In this document: positions 50,415 through 58,794 of the stretch, in pieces
How the letters are laid out: each line of letters starts with the position of its first letter
Numbering within the stretch: position 1 is the first letter of the stretch
NCBI RefSeq assembly: GCF_002216855.1
Contig: NZ_CP022356.1
Span: 1 to 64,000 of the forward strand
DNA from: Paraphotobacterium marinum
Lineage (GTDB): Bacteria > Pseudomonadota > Gammaproteobacteria > Enterobacterales > Vibrionaceae
Reading direction: 5' to 3'
Length of the DNA: 64,000 nt
Notes under the pieces: generated by a model
Told to the model about the DNA's origin: nothing
Database searches by the model: none
The model's input: the letters and a program-made list of their open reading frames with translations, nothing else
Program-made: the position numbers and the translations under genes

Positions 50415-51179
50415 ATGAAATTTAAAAATTTTTTTAAAAGTTTAGTTTTAATTTGTTTTTTATCACTTCCCATAAGTGCCATTGCAGAAACTGGAAAATT
50501 TGTCGATTATCAAGTTGGTTCAAAGACTTATGAAGGTTATTATATTGCAGAAAATAAAAATAACCCTTTAATTATGATGGTTCACGATTGGGATGGTATT
50601 ACATCATATGAAATAGAAAGAGCAAAAATGTTGTCTAATAAAGGATATAATGTCTTTCTAGTTGATATGTATGGTAAAGGAGTCCGACCTCAAGAAGTGG
50701 CTGATAAAAAAGCGTTGACCAGTCATTTATATAAAAATAGAGATGAGATGCAAAGTTTAATGACTGCAGCTTTAAATGAAATCAATAAATTAGGTTATAA
50801 AGATAACAAAATTATTGCTGCAGGTTATTGTTTTGGAGGAACGGCTGTCCTAGAAATGGCAAGAAACTTACCTCAAGTGAATGGCTATGTTGTTTTTCAC
50901 GGTGGGCTGCAAACCCCTGAAGGCCAAGACTATAAGAAAGTAAAAGGGAAAATTTTAGTTTTTCAAGGGGGAATAGATAAAGTATCTGATATGAAAACTT
51001 TTGCTGATTTATCAAATTTATTAAACAAAGATAATGTGAATAATGAGATGATCGTATATGGTGGAGCGAGACATGCTTTTACAGTACCAAATTCTGATCG
51101 ATATAATAAAAAAGCGGATGAATTATCTTGGACTCGTTTTTTAGAATTTATTCAAAATCAGAATGAAAAAACATCGTAA
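50415..51179 (+). CDS. Secreted dienelactone-hydrolase-family protein
   Basis: 254 residues from the ATG at 50,415; TTGGAG ends 7 nt before it, so an in-frame TTG at 50,409 is not used. A signal peptide (FKSLVLICFLSLPISAIAE) sends it to the periplasm. The alpha/beta-hydrolase fold has nucleophile Cys in AAGYCFGGTAVLEM, Asp in QGGIDKVSD and His in GGARHAFT, the Cys-Asp-His triad of dienelactone hydrolases. The preceding MVHDWDGI and VFLVDMYGKG match family motifs. Exported members of this family are common and their substrates mostly unknown. Followed by a strong hairpin. Confidence 0.85.
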   Translation: MKFKNFFKSLVLICFLSLPISAIAETGKFVDYQVGSKTYEGYYIAENKNNPLIMMVHDWDGITSYEIERAKMLSNKGYNVFLVDMYGKGVRPQEVADKKALTSHLYKNRDEMQSLMTAALNEINKLGYKDNKIIAAGYCFGGTAVLEMARNLPQVNGYVVFHGGLQTPEGQDYKKVKGKILVFQGGIDKVSDMKTFADLSNLLNKDNVNNEMIVYGGARHAFTVPNSDRYNKKADELSWTRFLEFIQNQNEKTS

Positions 51180-51204
51180 ACTCTCAAGATTTGCAATACA
51201 TTCT

Positions 51205-51240
51205 TTCACCCTAGCTTATGTTTTAAAAAGCTAGGGTGAA
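51205..51240. terminator. Terminator hairpin after the dienelactone-hydrolase-like gene
   Basis: TTCACCCTAGCTT / AAGCTAGGGTGAA form a perfect 13-bp stem with a 10-nt loop, 25 bp past the stop. Only a short T-run follows (ATTGCTTTAA). Confidence 0.75.
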
Positions 51241-51381
51241 ATTGCTTTAATATGTTTTTAATTTATTCTCTTTAGAATAGACTCCATAAAGTAAACCGTT
51301 ATTATTTACAATAAAATAAAAATCATATATGCTCTTCAATTCTTAAATTTTTCCAATAAATGATTCTTCACTTTAAATATT

Positions 51382-52353
51382 ATGTCAAATCGTAGTCATG
51401 TTTTTAATACTATCCTTTTAATAGTCCTTTCTATAATATGGGGGAGTCAATTTGCCTTAAATAGTATCGTATTAGAAAGTGTTCCTCCATTTTTTCTTGC
51501 AACAGCAAGAGTTATGATTGGTGCAATAACTCTATGTATATTAACCATTTTTTTTGAGAAAAAAGAAACATATGTAAAACACAAGTCAGTGGCACTTAAT
51601 AAGAAACTGCTGATTTTATATGTTTTAATTGCAATACTTGAAACTTTAATACCAATGACCGCTATTACTTATGGGCAAAGTCAAAATGTGCCAAGTAGTA
51701 TAACCGGGATTCTGATGGGTACTATCCCATTATTTGTTATTTTACTTTCATATTTTTTTTATCCTAAAGAAGAAAAAAAAGTTGTTACTTTGTTGAGTAT
51801 CTTAGTCGGTTTTGTAGGATTGATTGTACTATTTATACCCAAACTTGTTTTAAATGAGCAACATAGTTTAATGGGGGAGTTTTTTGTTCTTTTAGGTGCT
51901 TTTTCATTTGCACTCTCTCTGGTATTAATTGGGCTGATGCCCCCTAAATTATCGCCTTTGAGAATGACTAGAAATATTTTATTAATATCGTCAACTTTAA
52001 TGTTAATTATTTTAATGGGCACATTCCCAAAAATTTCAATTACTGATTGGATGACTTATTTTTGGATTATCATTCTTGGTGTTTTTGCTTCTGGTGTTGG
52101 CTATTTTATTTATGTTAAACTCGTTGAAAAAGCTGGAGTGACATATACTTCCTTTACAAACTACGTGGCACCTTTGATTAGCACTTTGATAGGCATCCTT
52201 TTTTTAAAAGAAGCTTTTGAAATGACAACTTTGTTTGCATTAATTTTAATTTTATTTGCTTTAATTTTAAAAAATTTTAGTGAGTGGAACATGTTATTGA
52301 CTATAAAAAAATTGTTTGGGTTAAAATATGAAAGAAATAACACAAAAGTTTAA
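51382..52353 (+). CDS. EamA/DMT-family transporter
   Basis: 323 residues with ten predicted membrane helices in two EamA repeats. IIWGSQFALNSIVLESVPPFFLATARVMIGA is the typical first-repeat start (given here in two parts: WGSQFALNS and PPFFLATARVMIGA), and YVAPLISTLIGILFLKE the end of the second. Such proteins export amino acids, metabolites or drugs across the inner membrane; the substrate is unknown. Its last 26 bp overlap the next gene, so the three genes to 53,804 form one operon. Confidence 0.88.
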   Translation: MSNRSHVFNTILLIVLSIIWGSQFALNSIVLESVPPFFLATARVMIGAITLCILTIFFEKKETYVKHKSVALNKKLLILYVLIAILETLIPMTAITYGQSQNVPSSITGILMGTIPLFVILLSYFFYPKEEKKVVTLLSILVGFVGLIVLFIPKLVLNEQHSLMGEFFVLLGAFSFALSLVLIGLMPPKLSPLRMTRNILLISSTLMLIILMGTFPKISITDWMTYFWIIILGVFASGVGYFIYVKLVEKAGVTYTSFTNYVAPLISTLIGILFLKEAFEMTTLFALILILFALILKNFSEWNMLLTIKKLFGLKYERNNTKV

Positions 52354-52618
52354 TAAAATTTCAAATGCGTTTTTAATAAATAATTTTGGGATATTTATAG
52401 ATAATGATGTCAAAAGAGGAGAGCTTTTGACATTGATAGAAACAATTCATGAGTTTCATGATAAAAAGCCAGATAATGTAAATGAAGATACTCTTATTAA
52501 GATGTCAAGTTTTTATAAAAATGAAACTAACCCACAGTTTAAAATAACAATGATTATGTCGGTTTTAGCTTTGTATAGTTTTTTAACTGAACAACTAACA
52601 TTAAAGAACTTAAAATAA
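52328..52618 (+). CDS. Small hypothetical protein between two exporters
   Basis: 96 residues, mostly soluble and probably helical, with one mildly hydrophobic stretch near the C-terminus (ITMIMSVLALYSFL). I do not recognise a family. It overlaps the EamA gene by 26 bp and its stop is one base before the ATG of the Bcr/CflA exporter, a tight translationally coupled arrangement. The codon use (low GC, Lys/Asn/Ile rich) matches the neighbours, which favours a real gene. Confidence 0.65.
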   Translation: MKEITQKFNKISNAFLINNFGIFIDNDVKRGELLTLIETIHEFHDKKPDNVNEDTLIKMSSFYKNETNPQFKITMIMSVLALYSFLTEQLTLKNLK

Positions 52619-52619
52619 C

Positions 52620-53804
52620 ATGAAAAAAATTTTCTTTACCTTATTTCTATCAGGGTTAGGGGCGCTTGCACCATTTTCAACTGATGTTTATCTACCTGCA
52701 ATGCCTGAAATGACCAGGTACTTTAACACTGACTTTTCTACAATGCAGCTGACGTTATCCTTGTTTTGGGTTAGCTTTGCTTTTGGTCAACTTGCTTGGG
52801 GACCTTTATCCGACATGTTTGGTCGAAAAAAAATGATATTTATTGGTGTAACAGTTTTTATTATTTCATCATTTGCTTGTGCATTTGCGCATAGTATTGA
52901 GTTTTTAATTTTTACAAGAATTATTCAAGGGTTATCTGCTTGCTCTGGTATGGTCATCTCAATGGCTATTGTTAAAGACAGTTATAAAGATGAGGATGAA
53001 ATGGGTTTTGTGATTAGTCGAGTGTGGCTAATTATGACTTTAGCACCTATGATTGCGCCAACTATAGGTAGCTTTATTTTATTATTTTTTGACTGGCAAG
53101 CAAATTTTTATTTTTTAGCTTTCTACGGTATTGTTATTTTTATTGTGTCATTTTTTATTAAAGAAAGTCATCCAGCTAACAAACGAGAAAAATTAAGCTT
53201 AAAACCTTTGGCAAAGTCTTACATTGAACAACTGAAATGTAAGCCATACTTGTTGGCTGCTTTGGCATTAGGTTGTACTTCAGGAACTGTTGCTTGCTTT
53301 GTTGCAACCTCTTCAATGGTTTACATTGATATTTATCATGTTACGCCTCATTTTTATGGGCTTTTATATGCTTGGAACTGTGTGGCTTTAATTTTAGGTA
53401 ATTTTTTTATGCCTAAACTAAGTAGAGCTTTGGGTGAAATTAAAACGATTATTTTTGCTTGTGGTATTTCATTTTTAGGTCTTTTTGCATCCTACATTGG
53501 CCTAAGTTTATGGTCTAAATCTGTAGTCACTTTAGCTTTAACCATTTCAATTATCACACTCGGATTAGGGGTATTAATGCCTTTAATTACTAAAATGATT
53601 TTTAGACATGTTGTGAAATATTCAGGTTTAGCATCTGCGCTATTTGGAAGTATGCGCTTTTTTATTTTAGGATTTACATCTACGCTCATCTCTTTTTTTA
53701 TTTCAAAAAGTGCTTACCCAATGATTATTGGCATGAATATTATGATTTTGTTCATCATTTCGTTTTTGTATTTATATTTTCAAACTTTAAAAAGAGCCAA
53801 TTGA
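52620..53804 (+). CDS. Bcr/CflA-family MFS multidrug exporter
   Basis: 394 residues and twelve membrane helices, as usual for the family. The start LGALAPFSTDVYLPAMPEM is the Bcr/CflA signature; WGPLSDMFGRKKMIF is MFS motif A, and RIIQGLSACSGMVISMAIV marks helix 4-5 of drug:proton antiporters. It would export drugs or metabolites in exchange for protons. It starts one base after the stop of the small gene upstream, with no clear ribosome site of its own, so it depends on coupling. Confidence 0.9.
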   Translation: MKKIFFTLFLSGLGALAPFSTDVYLPAMPEMTRYFNTDFSTMQLTLSLFWVSFAFGQLAWGPLSDMFGRKKMIFIGVTVFIISSFACAFAHSIEFLIFTRIIQGLSACSGMVISMAIVKDSYKDEDEMGFVISRVWLIMTLAPMIAPTIGSFILLFFDWQANFYFLAFYGIVIFIVSFFIKESHPANKREKLSLKPLAKSYIEQLKCKPYLLAALALGCTSGTVACFVATSSMVYIDIYHVTPHFYGLLYAWNCVALILGNFFMPKLSRALGEIKTIIFACGISFLGLFASYIGLSLWSKSVVTLALTISIITLGLGVLMPLITKMIFRHVVKYSGLASALFGSMRFFILGFTSTLISFFISKSAYPMIIGMNIMILFIISFLYLYFQTLKRAN

Positions 53805-53907
53805 AAATTTACAAACATTTACATAAATATACCCTAATTTGCATTCACTTTGATAATATATATTCATCGCTTAAAGAAAAAGATTAAAAAAATATAAAGG
53901 TGAAATT

Positions 53908-54450
53908 ATGAATAGTACAAAAAAAATATCAGCTGCAATTATGGTTGTTTCATTAATCGTTGGTTCGACTTCTGCATTTGCATATGGTCATCACAAAAAT
54001 GGTTGCGGGCATCATCACAAAGGTCTTTATAAACAATTAAACTTAACGGATAAGCAAAAAGAAGAATTCAAAAATATTCGCGAACAGTCAAAAGAGGCGA
54101 TGAAAGCTTCACGTGCTGAATACAAAAAAACTTTATCTGAAAATAAAAACTCTTATAAAGAAGCTATGCAAAAATATGTTATGAATGATTCTGGATATGA
54201 TAAGGATAAAATTCAACAACTAATCTCTGAAAAAATGAATGCTAAAGCTAAATTAAAAACTGAACAAAAAATGATACGTTTAGAAGCTAAGCACAATATG
54301 TATAAGGATTTAACTGCTGAGCAACAAACTAAGTTAAAACAAATTAAAGCAAAACAGTTTGAGCAGTGTGCTGTGAAATTAGAGAAAAAATCAGCAAAAT
54401 TAAGTCAAAAGTCTGAAAAAATGAAAGAGCTTGCGAAAAGCATGCAGTAA
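53908..54450 (+). CDS. Spy/CpxP-family periplasmic protein
   Basis: 180 residues. A signal peptide ends STSAFA-YG; a His-rich start (GHHKNGCGHHHKG) may bind metal. Two LTxxQ-type motifs, LNLTDKQKEEFKNIR and YKDLTAEQQTKLKQI, define the Spy/CpxP family of helical, chaperone-like envelope-stress proteins. Most of the mature protein is a Lys/Glu-rich helix, with a coiled-coil-like tail after residue 140. Its own terminator follows, so it is a single-gene unit; family members are usually induced by envelope stress, but no such operator was identified here. Confidence 0.85.
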   Translation: MNSTKKISAAIMVVSLIVGSTSAFAYGHHKNGCGHHHKGLYKQLNLTDKQKEEFKNIREQSKEAMKASRAEYKKTLSENKNSYKEAMQKYVMNDSGYDKDKIQQLISEKMNAKAKLKTEQKMIRLEAKHNMYKDLTAEQQTKLKQIKAKQFEQCAVKLEKKSAKLSQKSEKMKELAKSMQ

Positions 54451-54468
54451 ATTTTACAGGTAATCGTT

Positions 54469-54495
54469 AAAAAAGCCCATTATATGGGCTTTTTG
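54469..54495 (+). terminator. Rho-independent terminator after the Spy-like gene
   Basis: AAAAAAGCCCAT-TAT-ATGGGCTTTTT forms a stem of ten or more pairs followed by TTTTTG and more T. Confidence 0.93.
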
Positions 54496-54583
54496 CTTTT
54501 TAATTGAAAAATATTTTCTATTCTCGCTTTTAAATATATGTATAATATCCACATAATTGGATACCCACACAGGAAGTCAATAC

Positions 54584-55426
54584 ATGAATATTGAAATTAA
54601 AAGTGAAAATAAATCTTTTGATGGTCTTAATCGTCAATACACTCATCGCTCTAACACTTTAGACTGTGATATGCAGTTTGGTGTTTTTTTACCAGAAAAA
54701 GCATTGCAGGGTAATAAGCTACCAGTTTTATTTTGGTTATCTGGCCTTACCTGTACGGATGAAAATTTTATGCAAAAATCAGGTATTCAAAAGATCGCCT
54801 CAAAATATAATGTAATCGTTGTTGCTCCAGACACGAGCCCAAGAGGAGAAAGTGTTCCTGATGATGTTGATAAGTCTTATGATTTTGGCTTAGGCGCAGG
54901 CTTTTACATAAATGCTACGCAAGAACCTTGGAAAAAAAACTACCAAATGTATAGTTATATCTTGGAAGAATTAATACCACTGGTCGATGAACACTTTCCT
55001 GTTGATGATACTCGTTTTATAAGTGGTCACTCAATGGGTGGACATGGTGCTTTAACGATTGGTTTAAAAAATAGCGAGTTGTTTAAATCCATATCAGCAT
55101 TCAGTCCAATTTGTAATCCTAGCCAAGTTCCTTGGGGAATTAAAGCATTTTCAAATTATTTAGGAGATGACAAAAATCAATGGAAAAAATATGATGCACT
55201 TGAGTTAGTTAAAAACAATAAGCCAAACCTTCCTATTTTAGTGGATCAAGGAAGTGATGATGTCTTTTATGCTGAGCAGCTGTCGACTGTATCTTTTCAG
55301 AAACAACTAAATGCCTATGACTCCGATCAATTTTCAGTCAGAATACAAGAAGGTTATGACCATAGTTATTACTTTATTGCTACGTTTTTAGAAGAACATA
55401 TTAAATTCCATCTTAAATCACTCTAA
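54584..55426 (+). CDS. fghA: S-formylglutathione hydrolase
   Basis: 280 residues from the ATG at 54,584, preceded by AGGAAG with 7-nt spacing; an in-frame TTG 27 bp earlier is not supported. The esterase-D fold shows FWLSGLTCTDENF, APDTSPRGE, the nucleophile Ser in SGHSMGGHGAL, Asp in VDQGSDDVFY and His in YDHSYYF. It releases formate and glutathione from S-formylglutathione, the last step of glutathione-dependent formaldehyde detoxification. The partner dehydrogenase gene (frmA/adhC) is not in the window, so the symbol rests on sequence alone. Confidence 0.92.
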   Translation: MNIEIKSENKSFDGLNRQYTHRSNTLDCDMQFGVFLPEKALQGNKLPVLFWLSGLTCTDENFMQKSGIQKIASKYNVIVVAPDTSPRGESVPDDVDKSYDFGLGAGFYINATQEPWKKNYQMYSYILEELIPLVDEHFPVDDTRFISGHSMGGHGALTIGLKNSELFKSISAFSPICNPSQVPWGIKAFSNYLGDDKNQWKKYDALELVKNNKPNLPILVDQGSDDVFYAEQLSTVSFQKQLNAYDSDQFSVRIQEGYDHSYYFIATFLEEHIKFHLKSL

Positions 55427-55448
55427 TTGTCTTCACTTGAAAAGCTTT

Positions 55449-55494
55449 AAAAAGTAAGATATATAGAAAAAATATGCTGTATTTCTTACTTTTT
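55449..55494 (+). terminator. Terminator-like hairpin after the S-formylglutathione hydrolase gene
   Basis: AAAAAGTAAGA (55,449-55,459) and TCTTACTTTTT (55,484-55,494) form a perfect 11-bp A/T-rich stem with a long loop and a T-run. An alternative start of the next gene (55,474) would sit inside the loop, which argues against that start. Confidence 0.65.
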
Positions 55495-55548
55495 CATAAG
55501 TTGCTTGAAGAACGAAATATAAAATACTGTATTAAAATTAAGTTTATT

Positions 55549-56472
55549 ATGTTTGATATCATCAAAAAAATACATAAAAGAAACCCGATCATAAAGTTTT
55601 TCATTATATTAATAATATGTTCATCTTTTGCCAGTTACTTTGAAATGCTCATGAGAGGCTCTCATTGGCATTTTTTAAACGAGCTTGATCCTTTTAATGA
55701 ATTGATTGCAGCTTTAATAAGTATGATTTCTCAAATTGCAGCGTTGTACTTTATAGATATTACTTTCATTCAGCAAAATAAATCATTTTTTAAATGGAAA
55801 ACATGTCTGCAATTCATAATTTGTCTTTTTATATGCTATGTTTTTCATTTTATTTTACTTTTAATGAAGGATATCTTTCTCAAAAGAAATTTGTACGATG
55901 AAGATTTCTTTTATGAAATAACTGTAAACACAGGTATCATCATTGATGTGATTGCATATATTTACATAACTCGGTTTTGGATGGAGCCCTACAACATTTT
56001 GACATCTCAAGTTCATTCATTATCTTTGAATCAAAAAAATAAAACACAAAAATATCTCCAAACCACAGATCTTGACGAAAAAAATATTTTTGAAACAAAC
56101 AAACAAAAAAAATCAAACATAAACTATTTCGAAGTCGTTAAAAGTAATCAAACATATTATGTAAAACATCACGAAATTTTATTTATAAAAGCTGCTAGTA
56201 ATTATATGGAGATTAATAGTTTCAATGGTTTATTTCCAGTTCGATCGACTTTAAAAAATATAAAAGAAGTCCTATCTGATCATTTTATTCAAATACATCG
56301 TTCAGTTATAATCAATTTAGATTCGGTCAAAGCTTTTAAATATGATGAGGTCCATAAAAAATATGTGGTTACAGTGATAGATAATACTCAGTTCAATATT
56401 TCAAAAAGTTTCATAGAAAACTTTAGAAAAGCATGGAAGTCAAAACAACTTAATAAATCTGACAAAATATAA
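55549..56472 (+). CDS. Membrane-bound LytTR-family transcription regulator
   Basis: 307 residues from the ATG at 55,549. Another ATG 75 bp upstream would add 25 residues but lies in the terminator loop of the previous gene. Four membrane helices occupy about residues 17-140 (FFIILIICSSFASYF, LIAALISMISQIAALYF, CLQFIICLFICYVFHFILLL, TGIIIDVIAYIYI). After a polar linker, a LytTR DNA-binding domain follows (FEVVKSNQTYYVKHHEILFI, then NYMEIN, FPVRSTLKNIKEVL and FIQIHRSVIINLDSV). Membrane LytTR proteins lacking a receiver domain typically control nearby envelope genes; the two acyltransferase genes just downstream are the obvious candidates. The inducing signal is unknown. Confidence 0.88.
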   Translation: MFDIIKKIHKRNPIIKFFIILIICSSFASYFEMLMRGSHWHFLNELDPFNELIAALISMISQIAALYFIDITFIQQNKSFFKWKTCLQFIICLFICYVFHFILLLMKDIFLKRNLYDEDFFYEITVNTGIIIDVIAYIYITRFWMEPYNILTSQVHSLSLNQKNKTQKYLQTTDLDEKNIFETNKQKKSNINYFEVVKSNQTYYVKHHEILFIKAASNYMEINSFNGLFPVRSTLKNIKEVLSDHFIQIHRSVIINLDSVKAFKYDEVHKKYVVTVIDNTQFNISKSFIENFRKAWKSKQLNKSDKI

Positions 56473-56854
56473 CTCTTTTTATCATTATAAAAAGAGCTGA
56501 GAATAATTTATCAGACACTGAACTATTCGGATTGAATTTAAACAACCTTAGTTTAATTTTAATACCATTTACAAATTATATAGATAACTATATAAAAATC
56601 TTATATTAAATAAAATGTTCCTTTATTTATTTTTCATCTTCAATTAATTTTAAAAAAAGTGAAATGATTATACAAAATTATCTATTTGAAGACTTCAACT
56701 TTAATAGTTATCTTTTATCAAATATCTACTTTTACATAAAATTTTATCCCTAAAAGGGATATTTATCCCCTAAACAGGCTCTTTGTCCCTTTTTTGTTTT
56801 CTCAAATATTTTTACCATTAATATAAAAAACCTATCAACCCATAGGAAAAAATA
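56473..56854 (+). promoter_or_regulatory. Intergenic region with alternative-hairpin leader of acyltransferase A
   Basis: The 382-bp gap has no gene. From 56,671 to the ATG it is about 95% identical to 58,611-58,794 before the second acyltransferase gene. One AAAAGGGATA segment (56,752-56,761) can pair with TATCCC upstream (56,745), with TATCCC just downstream (56,764), or with TCCCTTTT (about 56,786) followed by more T; the last resembles a terminator. CCTAT / ATAGG (56,831-56,846) can cover the AGGA ribosome site. This looks like an attenuator or an RNA-based switch; a regulator-binding region at DNA level is an alternative. Confidence 0.5.
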
Positions 56855-57922
56855 ATGAAAAAACCACGCCAAAAACGTATGTATTATTTAGATAACATTA
56901 AATGGCTTCTCGCTATCGTAGTTATTTTCCATCATTCATTTGATTTTTTAAAAAATAAATTTACAAGTTATTATATTGGATTTGATACTGTTAACGCCAT
57001 AGATCAAAGTTATTTTATGGATTTGTTCTTTTTTATTTCTGCTTTTTTTATTGTTCCCTCTTTTTTAAAAAAAGGAAAAGCTGAGTTTAATAAAGATAAA
57101 ATCATACGATTGGGTGGTGCAGTATTAATAACAATTTTGCTAGTGATGCCTATTCAATATGATTCAATAAAGGAATATTTGGGAACTAAATCATCATACT
57201 TATCTTATTTATATACACAAACTATTTCTTTTCAATGGGGCACTTTCATGGGTGTAACCTGGTTCTGCTGGACGTTGCTTGTTTTTACTTTAATTTGGAG
57301 CCAGTTTACAGATAAAAAAAGTATTCAAGAAAAATCTGACAAACCCTTACCATCTTTGATTAAAATCATTGTTTTTTGTCTGATTATGATACCGATAAAC
57401 CTAATAGCTTTGAAAGTTAACGGTATATTGGGAGATGGATTTTTAGGGTTTCATTATATTAAATATTTCCCAACTTATATTGCAGCTTTTATTTTGGGGA
57501 TAAAAGCTTACCAAAATAATTGGCTTGATAAAATTGATTTTAAATATGGTTTATTTGGTTTGGTCATTTTTTTATTTTTTATTTCAGGAATATCCAATTT
57601 AACGAGTTTTTCTTTTAATATAAGCAACTCATTTGAGATTTTAAGAACACCTTGTGCCGTAGGTATGATTCTTTTTCTTCTTTATATTTTTAAAACGTTT
57701 TTTAATCACTCAAATAAAGTGACTAAAGTATTAGCTCGTGCTTCATTTCCTGCATATGTTGTACAATTTATTTTTTTAGGACTGATGTTTAAGTTCGTAC
57801 TTCCTCATCTATCTTGGAACCCGTGGTGGATAGCAATATTTATTGGAGCTGTAGCAACAATAGCTTCATTTATCCTGGGTATCATTTTATATTGTTTACC
57901 AATTTTCAGAAGAATTTTTTAA
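56855..57922 (+). CDS. Acyltransferase-3 family membrane protein (copy A)
   Basis: 355 residues with about ten membrane helices. The N-terminus RMYYLDNIKWLLAIVVIFHH matches the OafA/acyltransferase-3 pattern, with the catalytic His near 26-27; FFFISAFFIVPSFLKKGKAEF and the following KIIRLG fit the second family motif. Such enzymes transfer acetyl or other acyl groups to surface sugars, peptidoglycan or small molecules across the inner membrane. AGGAAAA precedes the ATG. It is one of two tandem paralogues (about 80% identical; the other starts at 58,795), with the LytTR regulator gene just upstream. The acceptor is unknown. Confidence 0.85.
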   Translation: MKKPRQKRMYYLDNIKWLLAIVVIFHHSFDFLKNKFTSYYIGFDTVNAIDQSYFMDLFFFISAFFIVPSFLKKGKAEFNKDKIIRLGGAVLITILLVMPIQYDSIKEYLGTKSSYLSYLYTQTISFQWGTFMGVTWFCWTLLVFTLIWSQFTDKKSIQEKSDKPLPSLIKIIVFCLIMIPINLIALKVNGILGDGFLGFHYIKYFPTYIAAFILGIKAYQNNWLDKIDFKYGLFGLVIFLFFISGISNLTSFSFNISNSFEILRTPCAVGMILFLLYIFKTFFNHSNKVTKVLARASFPAYVVQFIFLGLMFKFVLPHLSWNPWWIAIFIGAVATIASFILGIILYCLPIFRRIF

Positions 57923-57951
57923 TTACACCATTTTTGATACATTGATAGTAC

Positions 57952-58003
57952 CCTAAAGTTATTAAGATAGCTAAAGCTGGCGTAATGACTTTAGGAAATT
58001 TTT
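57952..58003. terminator. Terminator between acyltransferase A and the permease remnant
   Basis: CCTAAAGTTATTAAG pairs with CGTAATGACTTTAGG (57,981-57,995) with two mismatches, followed by AAATTTTTTTATT. It is the slightly decayed copy of the perfect hairpin at 59,899-59,942 and could serve both strands. Confidence 0.8.
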
Positions 58004-58052
58004 TTATTATCACTTTAGAAGCTTAAACTTTAAGGGGTTTTTTTAAAATATT

Positions 58053-58609
58053 TTAAATTGTACGTAGTTGTGCTTTTGATACCTTTGCAGATAATTTATT
58101 TTGGACAATTTTAAACTTAATAGATAAACACCCACAGAGAAAAAGCTAATATAAATAACATCTATTCCAAATGGGATAATTGCCATTCCACCAAAAGTCC
58201 TACCAAACTTTTCCAACTTGAGAAGGTGAATAGATAAATTATTGCAATAATTGTATTAAAGACAATACTTTTGACGGGGGTTCCTTTTTGATTAAAGTGA
58301 CTCAACTTTTAGGAATATAACCATTTTTACTCATAGCACAAGTCATGCGACTTGTAGTTGCTCCAATGACAAGACCAGTTCCAAAAGGGGTTATCACGGA
58401 TTCCAAGTAAAGCACTTTAACAAAAAAAGTTACGCCTAAAAGAGTTAGAAGCCCTTGAATAGGAGCCGTGACACCGCTAAATGTAAGGTGGCTCTACCCA
58501 TTAGCATAACTATTGTTGGGTAAGGCATAAATAAAAGCTGCTTGTAAATGGTGTACAATAAAGTTGTAAATAATAGAGAAAGAAGTAAAGATTTAGGTAC
58601 TGTCTTCAT
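58053..58609 (-). pseudogene. Truncated remnant of APC amino-acid permease
   Basis: On the minus strand this matches the 3' part of the permease copy at 59,998-61,565 (its segment 59,998-60,885), but has lost about 330 bp internally plus some single bases. The loss joins two copies of CCACCAAAAG, which in the longer copy lie at 60,134 and 60,462, so deletion between short direct repeats is likely. The remnant stops exactly where the duplicated acyltransferase leader begins (58,610), marking the duplication breakpoint. It cannot encode a working transporter. Confidence 0.88.
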
Positions 58610-58794
58610 ATACAAAATTATCTATTTTAAAACCTCAACTTTAATAGTTATCTTTTATCAAATATCTATTTTTATATAAAATTTTATCCCTAAAAGGGAT
58701 ATCTATCCCCCAAACAGGCTCTTTGTCCCTTTTTTGTTTTCTCAAATATTTTTACCATTAATATAAAAAACCTATCAACCCATAGGAAAAAAAA
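58610..58794 (+). promoter_or_regulatory. Alternative-hairpin leader of acyltransferase B
   Basis: Copy of the leader at 56,671-56,854. TATCCC (58,685), AAAAGGGATA (58,692), TATCCCC (58,704) and GTCCCTTTTTT (about 58,723) keep the same spacing. CCTAT / ATAGG in front of the ATG is also kept. Confidence 0.5.

Noticed and set aside
55474-55548. Upstream ATG start for the LytTR regulator
   Set aside because: It falls in the loop of the preceding gene's terminator hairpin, has no ribosome site, and adds a segment unlike the family.
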